Positions 31,589-39,446 of a stretch of DNA of 62,258 nt are shown piece by piece. Both the position numbers and the translations under genes were made by a program. The stretch lies in the IMG/VR virus record IMGVR_UViG_3300009049_000003, positions 1 to 62,258 of that record; one strand, 5' to 3'. Numbering within the stretch: position 1 is the stretch's first letter; each line of letters begins with the position of its first letter. This stretch comes from a virus. The notes under the pieces were generated by a model. It ran no database searches. It was given only the letters and a program-made list of their open reading frames with translations, and was not told the origin of the DNA.

Positions 31589-33599
31589 AGCTTAGCATAT
31601 GTGGCATACCAGTTATCGCAGGATCACCACTAAAACCGCCACCTACATTCACAACATTAAGATCTGTCTTTGTTTTAGCACCTTGAACTGTTGTCATGTT
31701 AGGCGACACGTTTGTTGGAGCATTAATACTTAAATGTAAAGGATGTGTACTACCAGCATCTTGTATAATTTTAAATGTATTCGGATCAATAGAACCTGGA
31801 CCACCTGGTTTAAACGGTAATATGTTAAAGTTTTTCATAGCGCGTTTAGCATTATAGTCATAACTACCCATATCTCCACCTCTAAACAAGTGCTGAGTAT
31901 CTGATATTGCATCTAACGCATTCATTTCGTGTCCAGTAGGAACATTACCCATCATGCCACGCAATCTACCAGAGCCATACGCTACAGGGTTAACACTTCC
32001 TGTTAAAATTGTATCTACTGTTGCTTGTCCGACTTTCTTTTCCGCTGGAGATATTTCTTCTTGTAGTAACCATTTACATACAATATAACCTAAATAGTCT
32101 CCGCTGAAACCACCTAAAATAGAACCTACTAAACCACCTGCTGGAACAGTCAACCAAGCAAATGGTCCACCTAATAAACCGGCAGCGGCACCAGCTACAG
32201 CTCCACCTCCTGCACCAATAATTCCACCAATGTGACCGCCTATTAATGCTAATCTTTCATCTTCACTAACATCAGCCTGCATCATCGTCATTAAAATAAT
32301 TAAATCTGCAACTTTAAAAGCTACATTTAATTTAGCTAAGAAATCAAAAAGTCTAGTTAATAACTTTCTCATCCTTGGGCTATTAAGTTTTTTAAGAGCT
32401 TCTTGGATATCAGAAGCTTTGACTTTTGCGTTAGGATCAGGAGCTGAGTTAGAGTTAGCAGCCATATAAGCTCCTCTATTTAACTCTCCAAATTTACGTG
32501 GATCTCCTCGACCAATTACAGATGTTGTTGGTGTTCTATTAAAAGAATTTCCCATTCCGTTTTGTACTTTTTGATTTGCGTTAGGTCTATATGGCGGCTC
32601 TGGTGATGTTGTATTAAAGTTAAATCTGAAAGGCCCCTGTGGTTGGTTTATTTTAGGAGGTAAGTCCGTATTAACAGGTGTATCAAAACCATTTGTCCTT
32701 GCATTAAATCCAGAATCCATGTTGAATTTGGCGCCTGGACCTAAATCATCAATACTTGTAACAATCTTTGGTTTATTTAAATTGTCGAGTAATTTTTGGT
32801 TTGCTTTTACAATATCAGCCTGTTGTTTTATGATTTTCTTTTGATTTTCAGACATTTTACTAGAGTCGATCTCAGTATCAGTAAGAAGTTTATTATTTCT
32901 TTTCATGATTGCATTAGAGATTCTAATACCAGCCATTGTTATAGCTAAGCTAAAGGGAATTGACGCTACTGCAATAAGTATTTTAGTAATAACACTATTA
33001 CGAACATTATCAATATCTTCTTTTAACGATTTAAAAGTTTTATTCATCTCTGCGATGTTTGCGTTCATTGTCTCGAGACTTGTTTTAAGTGTGTTTGGAT
33101 CAAAGCCTCTTAGAGATTTACCCATTTCACCTATCTTTGACTCAAGTTCTGAGAATGATCCCTGATATCTTTCATCAACAAAACCTTTGAGAACGTTATA
33201 ACCAGCTCCAGCTGCAAGCAAACCGCCACCCAATTTTGCAGCTCCGCCCAACATTCCGCCTAATGTAATCTTTTCAAGTCTATCGCCCATCTTTTCAATG
33301 GCTTTATCTGTTCTTTCACCAGTTTCTTTTACTGCTACAACTTTCTCTTTTCGTTCTAAGTCAGCAAAGTCAGCGTCTTGTTTAGCTCTTTCTGCATTCT
33401 GTTCGATCATATTAGTTTGGATTGCTAACATTTCTCTTTGTGCTGTAGAGTTTCTAGCTATAGTATCGAATACTTTATCAAACTTTCTTAATTCTACTTT
33501 AACAGAACGAAGCGAATTCGTACCTGAGTTACGAATTAATTGACCTTCAGCTTTTAACCTGTCAATAATTGCTAATGTTTCTTCTGACATCTGAGCCAT
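31587..33599 (-). CDS. Tail tape measure protein (gp29-like)
   Basis: 670 residues. The N-terminal third is charged coiled coil (to about 110), followed by hydrophobic Gly/Ala-rich segments near 114-138, 205-228 and 455-510 (GGIIGAGGGAVAGAAAG type), with low-complexity Pro/Asn-rich linkers (about 290-390) between. This alternation of coils and membrane-active segments is typical of tape measure proteins. The position, directly downstream of the gp26/small-ORF pair, is the usual one. T4 gp29 has 590 residues, and I see no direct motif match to it. Confidence 0.7.
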   Translation of the reverse strand: MAQMSEETLAIIDRLKAEGQLIRNSGTNSLRSVKVELRKFDKVFDTIARNSTAQREMLAIQTNMIEQNAERAKQDADFADLERKEKVVAVKETGERTDKAIEKMGDRLEKITLGGMLGGAAKLGGGLLAAGAGYNVLKGFVDERYQGSFSELESKIGEMGKSLRGFDPNTLKTSLETMNANIAEMNKTFKSLKEDIDNVRNSVITKILIAVASIPFSLAITMAGIRISNAIMKRNNKLLTDTEIDSSKMSENQKKIIKQQADIVKANQKLLDNLNKPKIVTSIDDLGPGAKFNMDSGFNARTNGFDTPVNTDLPPKINQPQGPFRFNFNTTSPEPPYRPNANQKVQNGMGNSFNRTPTTSVIGRGDPRKFGELNRGAYMAANSNSAPDPNAKVKASDIQEALKKLNSPRMRKLLTRLFDFLAKLNVAFKVADLIILMTMMQADVSEDERLALIGGHIGGIIGAGGGAVAGAAAGLLGGPFAWLTVPAGGLVGSILGGFSGDYLGYIVCKWLLQEEISPAEKKVGQATVDTILTGSVNPVAYGSGRLRGMMGNVPTGHEMNALDAISDTQHLFRGGDMGSYDYNAKRAMKNFNILPFKPGGPGSIDPNTFKIIQDAGSTHPLHLSINAPTNVSPNMTTVQGAKTKTDLNVVNVGGGFSGDPAITGMPHMLS

Positions 33600-33610
33600 G
33601 TTTTAAGCCT

Positions 33611-33772
33611 TTACTTTTCGTTTTGTTGTTCTATATAATCAACTAACATTCCAAAATATAAATCACGTTCATAAGGTATCATACTTTCTATTTCAGCTAT
33701 TGAATATTTATGGTGCTGCGCCAACATGAATATAACTTTGTAATACTCTTGAAGAGTATTGTGGAGCAGCAT
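33611..33772 (-). CDS. Small tail-assembly protein downstream of gp26, probable frameshift partner
   Basis: 53 residues: an ATG at 33772 overlapping the gp26 stop (TAATG), then LQEYYKVIFMLAQHHKYS and IAEIESMIPYERDLY, ending EQQNEK. It lies between gp26 and the tape measure, where phages encode tail assembly chaperones. A run of seven T at the end of gp26 would place ribosomes into this frame by a -1 shift, so it may exist mainly as the C-terminal part of a gp26 fusion; the ATG also allows separate translation. Confidence 0.75.
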   Translation of the reverse strand: MLLHNTLQEYYKVIFMLAQHHKYSIAEIESMIPYERDLYFGMLVDYIEQQNEK

Positions 33773-34473
33773 TACATAAAAAAAGTCTTCATACCCTCCA
33801 TTACGAAGGTTTGTTCTTTACCTTCTTTATTAGTATATTTCATTTCGTGTCTCATTATTGGCATTGTCTCAAAGAATTTTTGAATTCCTGCAACAACGTC
33901 GCTCGATACGCCGTCCATAAAGTTATCAATATCTTGCTCGGTATAATCTTTAAACCAATGTACTTCGTCTTCTGATGCGATACGTTCTAAACAAGCTGTC
34001 ATAACAAAGTAACTTGCTAACGGATCATTTGGAGCCAATTGTTGGATTTTAATGTACTCATCAATAGACGGGTATTTTAAAAACAAAGTATATTGATCGT
34101 TGATCTGTATTTTATTAGTATGTCCATCATCTTTCATAACTTGTACATCGTTTAAATCAAGTTTTAGTTCTACTTCTTCATCTGTATCAGGATCGTTTAT
34201 ATTAAAATCAATTTGGTTATCAACAGAAACAGATCTAATCATCAGAATAATAAATTCTAAATCAAACATTGCTATCTGATCAACATCAACGTCAAGTAAA
34301 CAATTGTTAACAACTTGTCTTGCAGCAATTATTTCTTGCATACCATCATCAGATTCTTGTGCAACTAATAATATTTTTTCTTCTTTAACAGTAAATGGTC
34401 TATACTTGATAGGCTTTCCTGTAGAAGGAAGAATCATCTCGCGTATCGGTAATTCAATTTTTGGTAAACCCAT
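33772..34473 (-). CDS. 26: Baseplate/tail-assembly protein gp26-like
   Basis: 233 residues, T4 gp26 family (T4 208). Start MGLPKIELPIREMILPSTGK and then YRPFTVKEEKILLVAQES are typical, as is DLEFIILMIRSVSV near 75. In T4 it is assigned to baseplate hub assembly, and its place before the tape measure is that of a tail chaperone. It ends KTFFM-stop; the codons ACT TTT TTT make a slippery T TTT TTT heptamer in the correct frame for a -1 shift into the next ORF (see findings). Confidence 0.85.
   Translation of the reverse strand: MGLPKIELPIREMILPSTGKPIKYRPFTVKEEKILLVAQESDDGMQEIIAARQVVNNCLLDVDVDQIAMFDLEFIILMIRSVSVDNQIDFNINDPDTDEEVELKLDLNDVQVMKDDGHTNKIQINDQYTLFLKYPSIDEYIKIQQLAPNDPLASYFVMTACLERIASEDEVHWFKDYTEQDIDNFMDGVSSDVVAGIQKFFETMPIMRHEMKYTNKEGKEQTFVMEGMKTFFM
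33778..33784 (-). other. Slippery heptamer T TTT TTT, candidate programmed -1 frameshift site
   Basis: Seven consecutive T on the minus strand, phased as (AC)T TTT TTT in the gp26 frame, four codons counting the stop from the end. A -1 slip reads TAT GTA ATG and continues in the 53-residue ORF, giving a fusion of about 287 residues. Confidence 0.6.
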
Positions 34474-34486
34474 AATCTATCATCCT

Positions 34487-35266
34487 TTAAAATATATTTT
34501 TTAATTCATTAATTCTATTACTAATGTTGTCAAAGTTATTAGTAACTTTCGTGTATTTGTTTACTGCGTCAGAAATACTTCTAGGAACTAAATCCTGCCC
34601 TATCAACTGACCAAAATCTCCAATTGCGTCAATAAGTCCAAGTATTCCGTTTCCTCTACCGTACCGTGAAGTTGGATTACCAACTCTTTCACCACCGAAT
34701 TGTATTCTGTCGTATTGGAAACTAACAGGCAATGTAGAATAACTATCATTCGCTTCCCAAGCTAGGTCAACGTCTCCCATCATACCTGGAAATCCACCAT
34801 CTAAAATAGTTTCGTAGTATTTTCCTGTAGTAAGGTAATCAGTAGAATAAGCTTTTATTATAATTCTGCATGAGTATTCGTTTTTATATCCAATTTCAAA
34901 CGGTAACATGCCATCTACTTCAGAAAAATTACCGCCTGCAGTAGAATAGTTTACAACTCTTTGAGCCCAAGAATGAAAGAAACTTAAAATTTGATGATCT
35001 GAGTCTAACATAAAAATAGCTTGAACAGGCTCTGGATTAAGAGATGTAGGATACATTCTTCGTTGTTGACCTACTGCTTCATAAGAATTTAAACCCATGG
35101 TAATTCCTGGTATCGCTACGTTTTTACAAAAGAACGAAAGGTCTCTTGTTGTAACCGAAGAAGTATTAACCGGAAAGTTAACGATTTGAACTTCAAATAG
35201 CGATTGCCGCATCGGACCACCAAGGCGATCTATTTGTGATTTAAAATCTGATATTTTAAATGTCAT
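34487..35266 (-). CDS. 54: Tail tube/baseplate tube-initiator protein (gp54-like)
   Basis: 259 residues. The tube-protein fold pattern is visible: SLFEVQIVNFPV (about 22-33), FFCKNVAIPGITMGLNSYE (46-64), FMLDSDHQILSFFHSWAQRVVN (two parts), and PVSFQYDRIQFGG (about 180-192). This resembles the small tube-like protein at 2392 and T4 gp54, which caps gp48 and starts tube polymerisation (T4 gp54 320 aa). The C-terminal 60 residues are extra helices. Identification as gp54 rather than another tube paralogue rests on context. Confidence 0.6.
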   Translation of the reverse strand: MTFKISDFKSQIDRLGGPMRQSLFEVQIVNFPVNTSSVTTRDLSFFCKNVAIPGITMGLNSYEAVGQQRRMYPTSLNPEPVQAIFMLDSDHQILSFFHSWAQRVVNYSTAGGNFSEVDGMLPFEIGYKNEYSCRIIIKAYSTDYLTTGKYYETILDGGFPGMMGDVDLAWEANDSYSTLPVSFQYDRIQFGGERVGNPTSRYGRGNGILGLIDAIGDFGQLIGQDLVPRSISDAVNKYTKVTNNFDNISNRINELKNIF

Positions 35267-35267
35267 A

Positions 35268-35873
35268 TTATCCTCTTATGATCTTTCTTGAGTCTTTGAA
35301 GACTTGAGCTTGAGTAGCACCAACAAAGCGTGCAGTTGGTAAGAATAATGCAACATCCCATTCTGTTGGATTGATGTACACTAAACGTGTTTTTAATTGT
35401 CCTGTCAAATAATGTTTAACGCATGGTTTAAACATTCTAAATTTAGATGCGCTATTCAGAATATCATAATTTAATTTTAGTTTCGTTGTTTCATTATAGT
35501 ATTTGTTATTAGTAGTTTCATATAGTGCATCCATTAACTTCGCTCTCAGAGGAGGAGGTAAATAATGCATGTTTATACCAAGAAAACCACCCTTAGCTCT
35601 ATTTATCGGAAAAATCAGAGGAAAACTGTCATAATATGGAAGAGTAGCTTTATGTTTTGGATCATACTGGAACATATACATATTCCCAAGTCTAAATCTA
35701 TTTTCGTATCGATCTCTACCCATCTCTTTTATAATCTTTGTAGGATCTGCTTTAGACTTAGTTATGCCTTTAGCTTGTTCTCTGTACCATTCACGAGCTT
35801 CAGTAGTTCTAGCTGGCATTTGCCCAGAACGTACACCCTTTAAAAGAATATCATCAAATACTTTAGCTACCAT
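35268..35873 (-). CDS. T4-like virion or assembly protein, exact role unknown
   Basis: 201 residues. Conserved-looking segments: VFDDILLKGVRSGQMPART (4-22), LGNMYMFQYDPKHKATLPYYDSFPL (two parts), GGFLGINMHYLPPPLRAKLMDAL and TEWDVALFLPTARFVGA. The same protein type occurs in T4-like phages of marine bacteria next to gp4. It could be the gp2-like DNA-end protector or a tail/baseplate component; the sequence alone does not decide. It overlaps gp4 by one base. Confidence 0.65.
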   Translation of the reverse strand: MVAKVFDDILLKGVRSGQMPARTTEAREWYREQAKGITKSKADPTKIIKEMGRDRYENRFRLGNMYMFQYDPKHKATLPYYDSFPLIFPINRAKGGFLGINMHYLPPPLRAKLMDALYETTNNKYYNETTKLKLNYDILNSASKFRMFKPCVKHYLTGQLKTRLVYINPTEWDVALFLPTARFVGATQAQVFKDSRKIIRG

Positions 35874-36340
35874 TACTTCAAGCCCAATTCTGCTTCTGTG
35901 TAAATGTCAAACTGCCAATTTCTTTGAGCACAAAACGCTCTTGCAGCCTTCCATTTAGCTTCGTTAATTCCATACGTTTTTACCTCGTTGAGGTACCTTC
36001 TCGATAATCTGCCAGTAGCAGTGTTTTTCTTACTTCTATCAGGCGGTTTAGTTTGTGCCTTTGGTTTAATTTCAATCATCAATGTCTTTTGTTCACCATT
36101 CGCAAGTTTTCTATGTAAAACTACATCAGGAAAATACCTATGCTTTCTTCCATCTATTGGAGAAACATAAGGAACCACGTATTCTTCACTTGCCCACCAT
36201 ATAACGTCTGAATGTTCATCAACCCATCTAAAGAACTTAAATTCCCACATAGATCTATAAATTATCCGTGTGGGATCTCCCTTATACTTAGAAGGGTTCT
36301 TAGGTTTAAACCTACCACTATATGCCAAAACGTACTCCAT
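35873..36340 (-). CDS. 4: Head completion protein gp4
   Basis: 155 residues (T4 gp4 150). LAYSGRFKPKNPSKYKGDPTRI (two parts), IIYRSMWEFKFFRWVDEHSDVI, RYFPDVVL, and MIEIKPKAQTKPP match T4 gp4 segment for segment. The D...EIK pattern is that of a restriction-endonuclease fold, as proposed for the family. In T4 gp4 acts with gp2 on filled heads before tail joining. First gene of the minus-strand late operon, behind a late promoter at 36375-36368. Confidence 0.92.
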   Translation of the reverse strand: MEYVLAYSGRFKPKNPSKYKGDPTRIIYRSMWEFKFFRWVDEHSDVIWWASEEYVVPYVSPIDGRKHRYFPDVVLHRKLANGEQKTLMIEIKPKAQTKPPDRSKKNTATGRLSRRYLNEVKTYGINEAKWKAARAFCAQRNWQFDIYTEAELGLK

Positions 36341-36347
36341 AATTTAG

Positions 36348-36355
36348 TATAAATA
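36348..36355 (+). promoter_or_regulatory. T4-type late promoter TATAAATA for the baseplate operon
   Basis: Exact TATAAATA, 40 nt before gene 48, in the 54-nt gap between divergent late operons. Confidence 0.8.
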
Positions 36356-36367
36356 GAATTATACACC

Positions 36368-36375
36368 TATTTATA
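36368..36375 (-). promoter_or_regulatory. T4-type late promoter TATAAATA for the gp4-tape measure operon
   Basis: Exact TATAAATA on the minus strand, 28 nt before gene 4. With the box at 36348-36355 it forms a divergent late promoter pair, the boxes 12 nt apart; the two transcripts would overlap at their 5' regions. Confidence 0.8.
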
Positions 36376-36394
36376 AAGAAAGAGATGGATTACC

Positions 36395-37435
36395 ATGGCA
36401 AGTAGTAGAGTAGAGCTTTACAGACGTAGAAAAGAATCTAAGTTTGCAAACTCTTATCAGTGTTTTCCTGAACAACCACACCCACATAGCTGTCTTTTAG
36501 TTTTTAAAGAATTCGATTATTCTCCCATCAAAGAAGGCTCTAGTCCAACTGGCCTACGCACTATATTTCAGAGCGCTTTTGGAGAAAGATCATCTGGTGT
36601 TGGTTTAAGATCAGCTCAAGCAATTGAATTACCGTTTCCTAAAGCTCTTGTTGATAATACAAACTTAAGAATTAACTCGTTTGAAAGAGATCCTTTTACT
36701 GAAAGTATTGCAGGAAAAGTTAAAGCGTTTATGGATGGAGAAAACGCAGGTGCTACTACAGCCGATTTACCAAAATTATTGCAAGGCATGGGTGCTTCTA
36801 TGGGTGCAGCAATGGGCGGTGATAGTTTAGGTCAAAACATTAACGATCTTGCAAGTAAATTCTTAGGGTCGGATATAAAAGATGTTGCAACTGCGGCACA
36901 ATACCTTTTAAGGAAAACCATTCCTGGTGATATTAGTAGATCTATTGATCTCGTGACAGGACAAACAATAAACCCTAGAGAAACTCTATCATTTGAAGGT
37001 GTTAATTTAAGAACACATCAGTTTAATTGGGATTTGTTTCCAAATTCAAAAGCAGACTCTCTTAGAATTAAAAACATTGTTGATATGATTAAAAGAAAGT
37101 CTTTGCCAGAAGTTACTGATATTGATGGCGTTCCAAAAGCATTCTTGCAGTATCCATCAGTTGTAGATATTTATTTAATAGGTGTCAATAGCGAACACTT
37201 TATTAAGTATAAAACATCAATGATAACAGAATTTTCTGTTGATTATGGTGCAGGAGGCGGAGTTGCTATTATGAAAGGTGGTAAACCTAACGGAGTAAAC
37301 TTGGCGTTAAATCTAACAGAACTAGAAATTGAAACAGCGCATGATTACGGCGAAGCAGGTAATGAACCTTACGTTTCACAAGTTGACTTAGCAGACTTTG
37401 ATCCTGTTGTAAGTAAAGGTGGAGGAGGTAAATAA
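36395..37435 (+). CDS. 48: Baseplate tail tube cap gp48-like
   Basis: 346 residues (T4 gp48 364). The start RRRKESKFANSYQCFPEQPH and then HSCLLVFKEFDY look like the form of gp48 in T4-like phages of marine bacteria. The second half has the tube-like strand pattern with LRTHQFNWDLFPNSKADSLRI near 203 and a C-terminal LALNLTELEIETAHDY. gp48 plugs the hub and seats gp54 and the tail tube. A TAATG overlap couples it to gene 53. Confidence 0.7.
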   Translation: MASSRVELYRRRKESKFANSYQCFPEQPHPHSCLLVFKEFDYSPIKEGSSPTGLRTIFQSAFGERSSGVGLRSAQAIELPFPKALVDNTNLRINSFERDPFTESIAGKVKAFMDGENAGATTADLPKLLQGMGASMGAAMGGDSLGQNINDLASKFLGSDIKDVATAAQYLLRKTIPGDISRSIDLVTGQTINPRETLSFEGVNLRTHQFNWDLFPNSKADSLRIKNIVDMIKRKSLPEVTDIDGVPKAFLQYPSVVDIYLIGVNSEHFIKYKTSMITEFSVDYGAGGGVAIMKGGKPNGVNLALNLTELEIETAHDYGEAGNEPYVSQVDLADFDPVVSKGGGGK

Positions 37436-37809
37436 TGACAAAGTATTTTGAACAATTTCCTTTAATAAATTATGAAGGTAAATTAGTAAGAGACATTACA
37501 AGACGTACTAATTTTACTAAAGAAGTATCGAATAATCCTATGCTTTACATGCCTTATACAGTTAAAGAAGGTGAAAGACCAGAGGATATTGCAGAATTCT
37601 ATTACGGTAGTACTGATTTTACTTGGGTGGTGTATTTTTCAAACCATATAATTGATCCATATCACGATTGGCCTAAATCAGAAGCCGATTTTAACAACTA
37701 CTTAAAAGAAAAATACGGCGAGCAATCAGGACTTGTTGGTGACGATATCGTTGATTGGGCAAGAGATGATAACGATGAAAATATCCTGTACTATTATAAA
37801 GAGGTATAA
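37435..37809 (+). CDS. 53: Baseplate wedge protein gp53
   Basis: 124 residues (T4 196). YMPYTVKEGERPEDIAEFYYGSTDFTWVVYF (two parts, about 39-69) is the gp53 core, equivalent to T4 RPEELANAIYGNPQLYWVLL, a LysM-like unit. HIIDPYHDWPKSEADFNNYL follows as in T4 DPYYGW. It would join wedges around the hub. It lacks the T4 C-terminal part. Confidence 0.85.
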   Translation: MTKYFEQFPLINYEGKLVRDITRRTNFTKEVSNNPMLYMPYTVKEGERPEDIAEFYYGSTDFTWVVYFSNHIIDPYHDWPKSEADFNNYLKEKYGEQSGLVGDDIVDWARDDNDENILYYYKEV

Positions 37810-37811
37810 GA

Positions 37812-38069
37812 ATGGCAGTTGATATTGTTAAATTAGCACCAGAATCGTTTAGAACGATTTATCTTCGTAAAGAAGATCGTGTTATCTTGCGTACAGAGCA
37901 AGGCCGTAAAATTATTATTAAACGTATTATTCCTGATGAATGGAAACCTTGGAGAATTTACGATCAAGAACTCGTAGAGAATAATAATAAAAAAGAAATA
38001 TTCCTTGTTGACCGCGCTTATTTACCGCAAGTAACAGAGTCTTTTAAGAAAAGTTCAAGAAGCAAATAA
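37812..38069 (+). CDS. Small basic protein in the baseplate operon, function unknown
   Basis: 85 residues, beta-rich and basic, with RTEQGRKIIIKRIIPDEWKP near residue 27. It sits between gp53 and the hub protein with two-base spacing, so a small baseplate or assembly factor is likely. No family is recognised. Confidence 0.65.
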   Translation: MAVDIVKLAPESFRTIYLRKEDRVILRTEQGRKIIIKRIIPDEWKPWRIYDQELVENNNKKEIFLVDRAYLPQVTESFKKSSRSK

Positions 38070-39446
38070 ATGGCAGAGTTTAATCCAGGTTCGGCAGATA
38101 TTAGTAAGGCACTTGTTACAAACGCAAGTGGCAAGTCTAAAGATATAGCTTCTATAATTGTTAGCTTTGAATTAGAACAATCGTTAGATCTTATGAGTTA
38201 TTCTGGTAAATTAAAGATTTTAGACGGCATAGGTTTTATGGAAACATTTCCTTTGCGAGGTGAAGAGCAGATAGATTTAAAAATAAGTAGTATGGATCTT
38301 GGCACTGAAAAAAATCTAAAGGCTCAAGTATTTAGAATTGATAGCATTGTTCCTTCAGAATCTGGAGGTCAAGTATTGTATACAATGCATTTTATTTCAA
38401 AAATTAGTTATAACGCTTTTAAGAGAAAAATTACCAAATCTTATAGCAAAAAGAGTATGGATCAAATTGCTAAAATTATATTCGATACTTATTTCTCTAA
38501 ACTTGGCGAAAAAGATTATTTAGATAAAAACGATAGAACTAAAACTTTGAGTTATGCAGCTTATAGAATGCCTATTATAGACGAACCTGATAGAAGCTTT
38601 TACATACAACCAACAGCTAATTTGACTGATATAATTATTCCTGACTATATGCCGACTGAAGCAATGCAGTTTATACAAAATCTTAGCTTTCAGCCTGAAA
38701 CACCTTCTGCTTCTTTTAAATTTTTCGAAACCTTAGATAACTTTTATTATGTAACTGACGAATATCTAATCAAGTCTGCAAGAAGAAAAGATTTGGTAGA
38801 TTTATTTTATAGTCCTGCATCTTCTATTGATCCGAGAAAACCTAACGATCAGGTTAATAGAATTGAAAAATTAGAAGTTGCTTCTAAAGGTTTAAATACC
38901 GCTTCTGATATTATTAGTGGTGGTTATACCAGCAAAGTAACTGAAATAGATTTGATAAGAAAAAAGATTGTGCCTAATAATTTTAATTATGATAAGAACG
39001 CAGGCTTTATAGATATGTCTGGTAATAGTGTAGATTTACAAGATGATCCTCATTCAGAAGTGTTTAGAAAAGAAACATTTACTGAAGAAAATGCAAGAAA
39101 CTTTTTTGTGTTTAAAAATTATAATCAAAACGGTGATATTCCAGGTTCATTGCACGTTGATAGATTTATTCCAACTATTGTATCTAATAAGTTATCTTAT
39201 CAGCACCATTTAAATCAAACAACTGTGGCTGCTTCGATGAAGGGTAGACTAGATATTGCTCCAGGAATGGTAGTTAATTTATCTATTAAAGGTTTAGATG
39301 GGTTGGATGCTCCTGAATCTAATAAAACATTATCTGGTAAATATTTAGTACATACGGTAAGGCATTCAAGAGATGACAGCGGTACTCTAGGTTGTGCTTT
39401 AAAACTAATTAAATACGGATGGAGTAAGGGTATAGCCAATGAGTAA
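38070..39446 (+). CDS. Baseplate central hub protein (gp27-like)
   Basis: 458 residues, directly upstream of and overlapping gene 5, the usual place for the hub. An N-terminal beta domain (SIIVSFELEQSLDLMSYSGK, about 28-47; LKAQVFRIDSI) and a C-terminal beta-barrel with MKGRLDIAPGMVVNLSIKGLD (two parts) and SGKYLVHTVRHS resemble gp27/gpD-type hub proteins (T4 gp27 391). The assignment rests on domain pattern and position, not on close identity. Confidence 0.65.
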   Translation: MAEFNPGSADISKALVTNASGKSKDIASIIVSFELEQSLDLMSYSGKLKILDGIGFMETFPLRGEEQIDLKISSMDLGTEKNLKAQVFRIDSIVPSESGGQVLYTMHFISKISYNAFKRKITKSYSKKSMDQIAKIIFDTYFSKLGEKDYLDKNDRTKTLSYAAYRMPIIDEPDRSFYIQPTANLTDIIIPDYMPTEAMQFIQNLSFQPETPSASFKFFETLDNFYYVTDEYLIKSARRKDLVDLFYSPASSIDPRKPNDQVNRIEKLEVASKGLNTASDIISGGYTSKVTEIDLIRKKIVPNNFNYDKNAGFIDMSGNSVDLQDDPHSEVFRKETFTEENARNFFVFKNYNQNGDIPGSLHVDRFIPTIVSNKLSYQHHLNQTTVAASMKGRLDIAPGMVVNLSIKGLDGLDAPESNKTLSGKYLVHTVRHSRDDSGTLGCALKLIKYGWSKGIANE

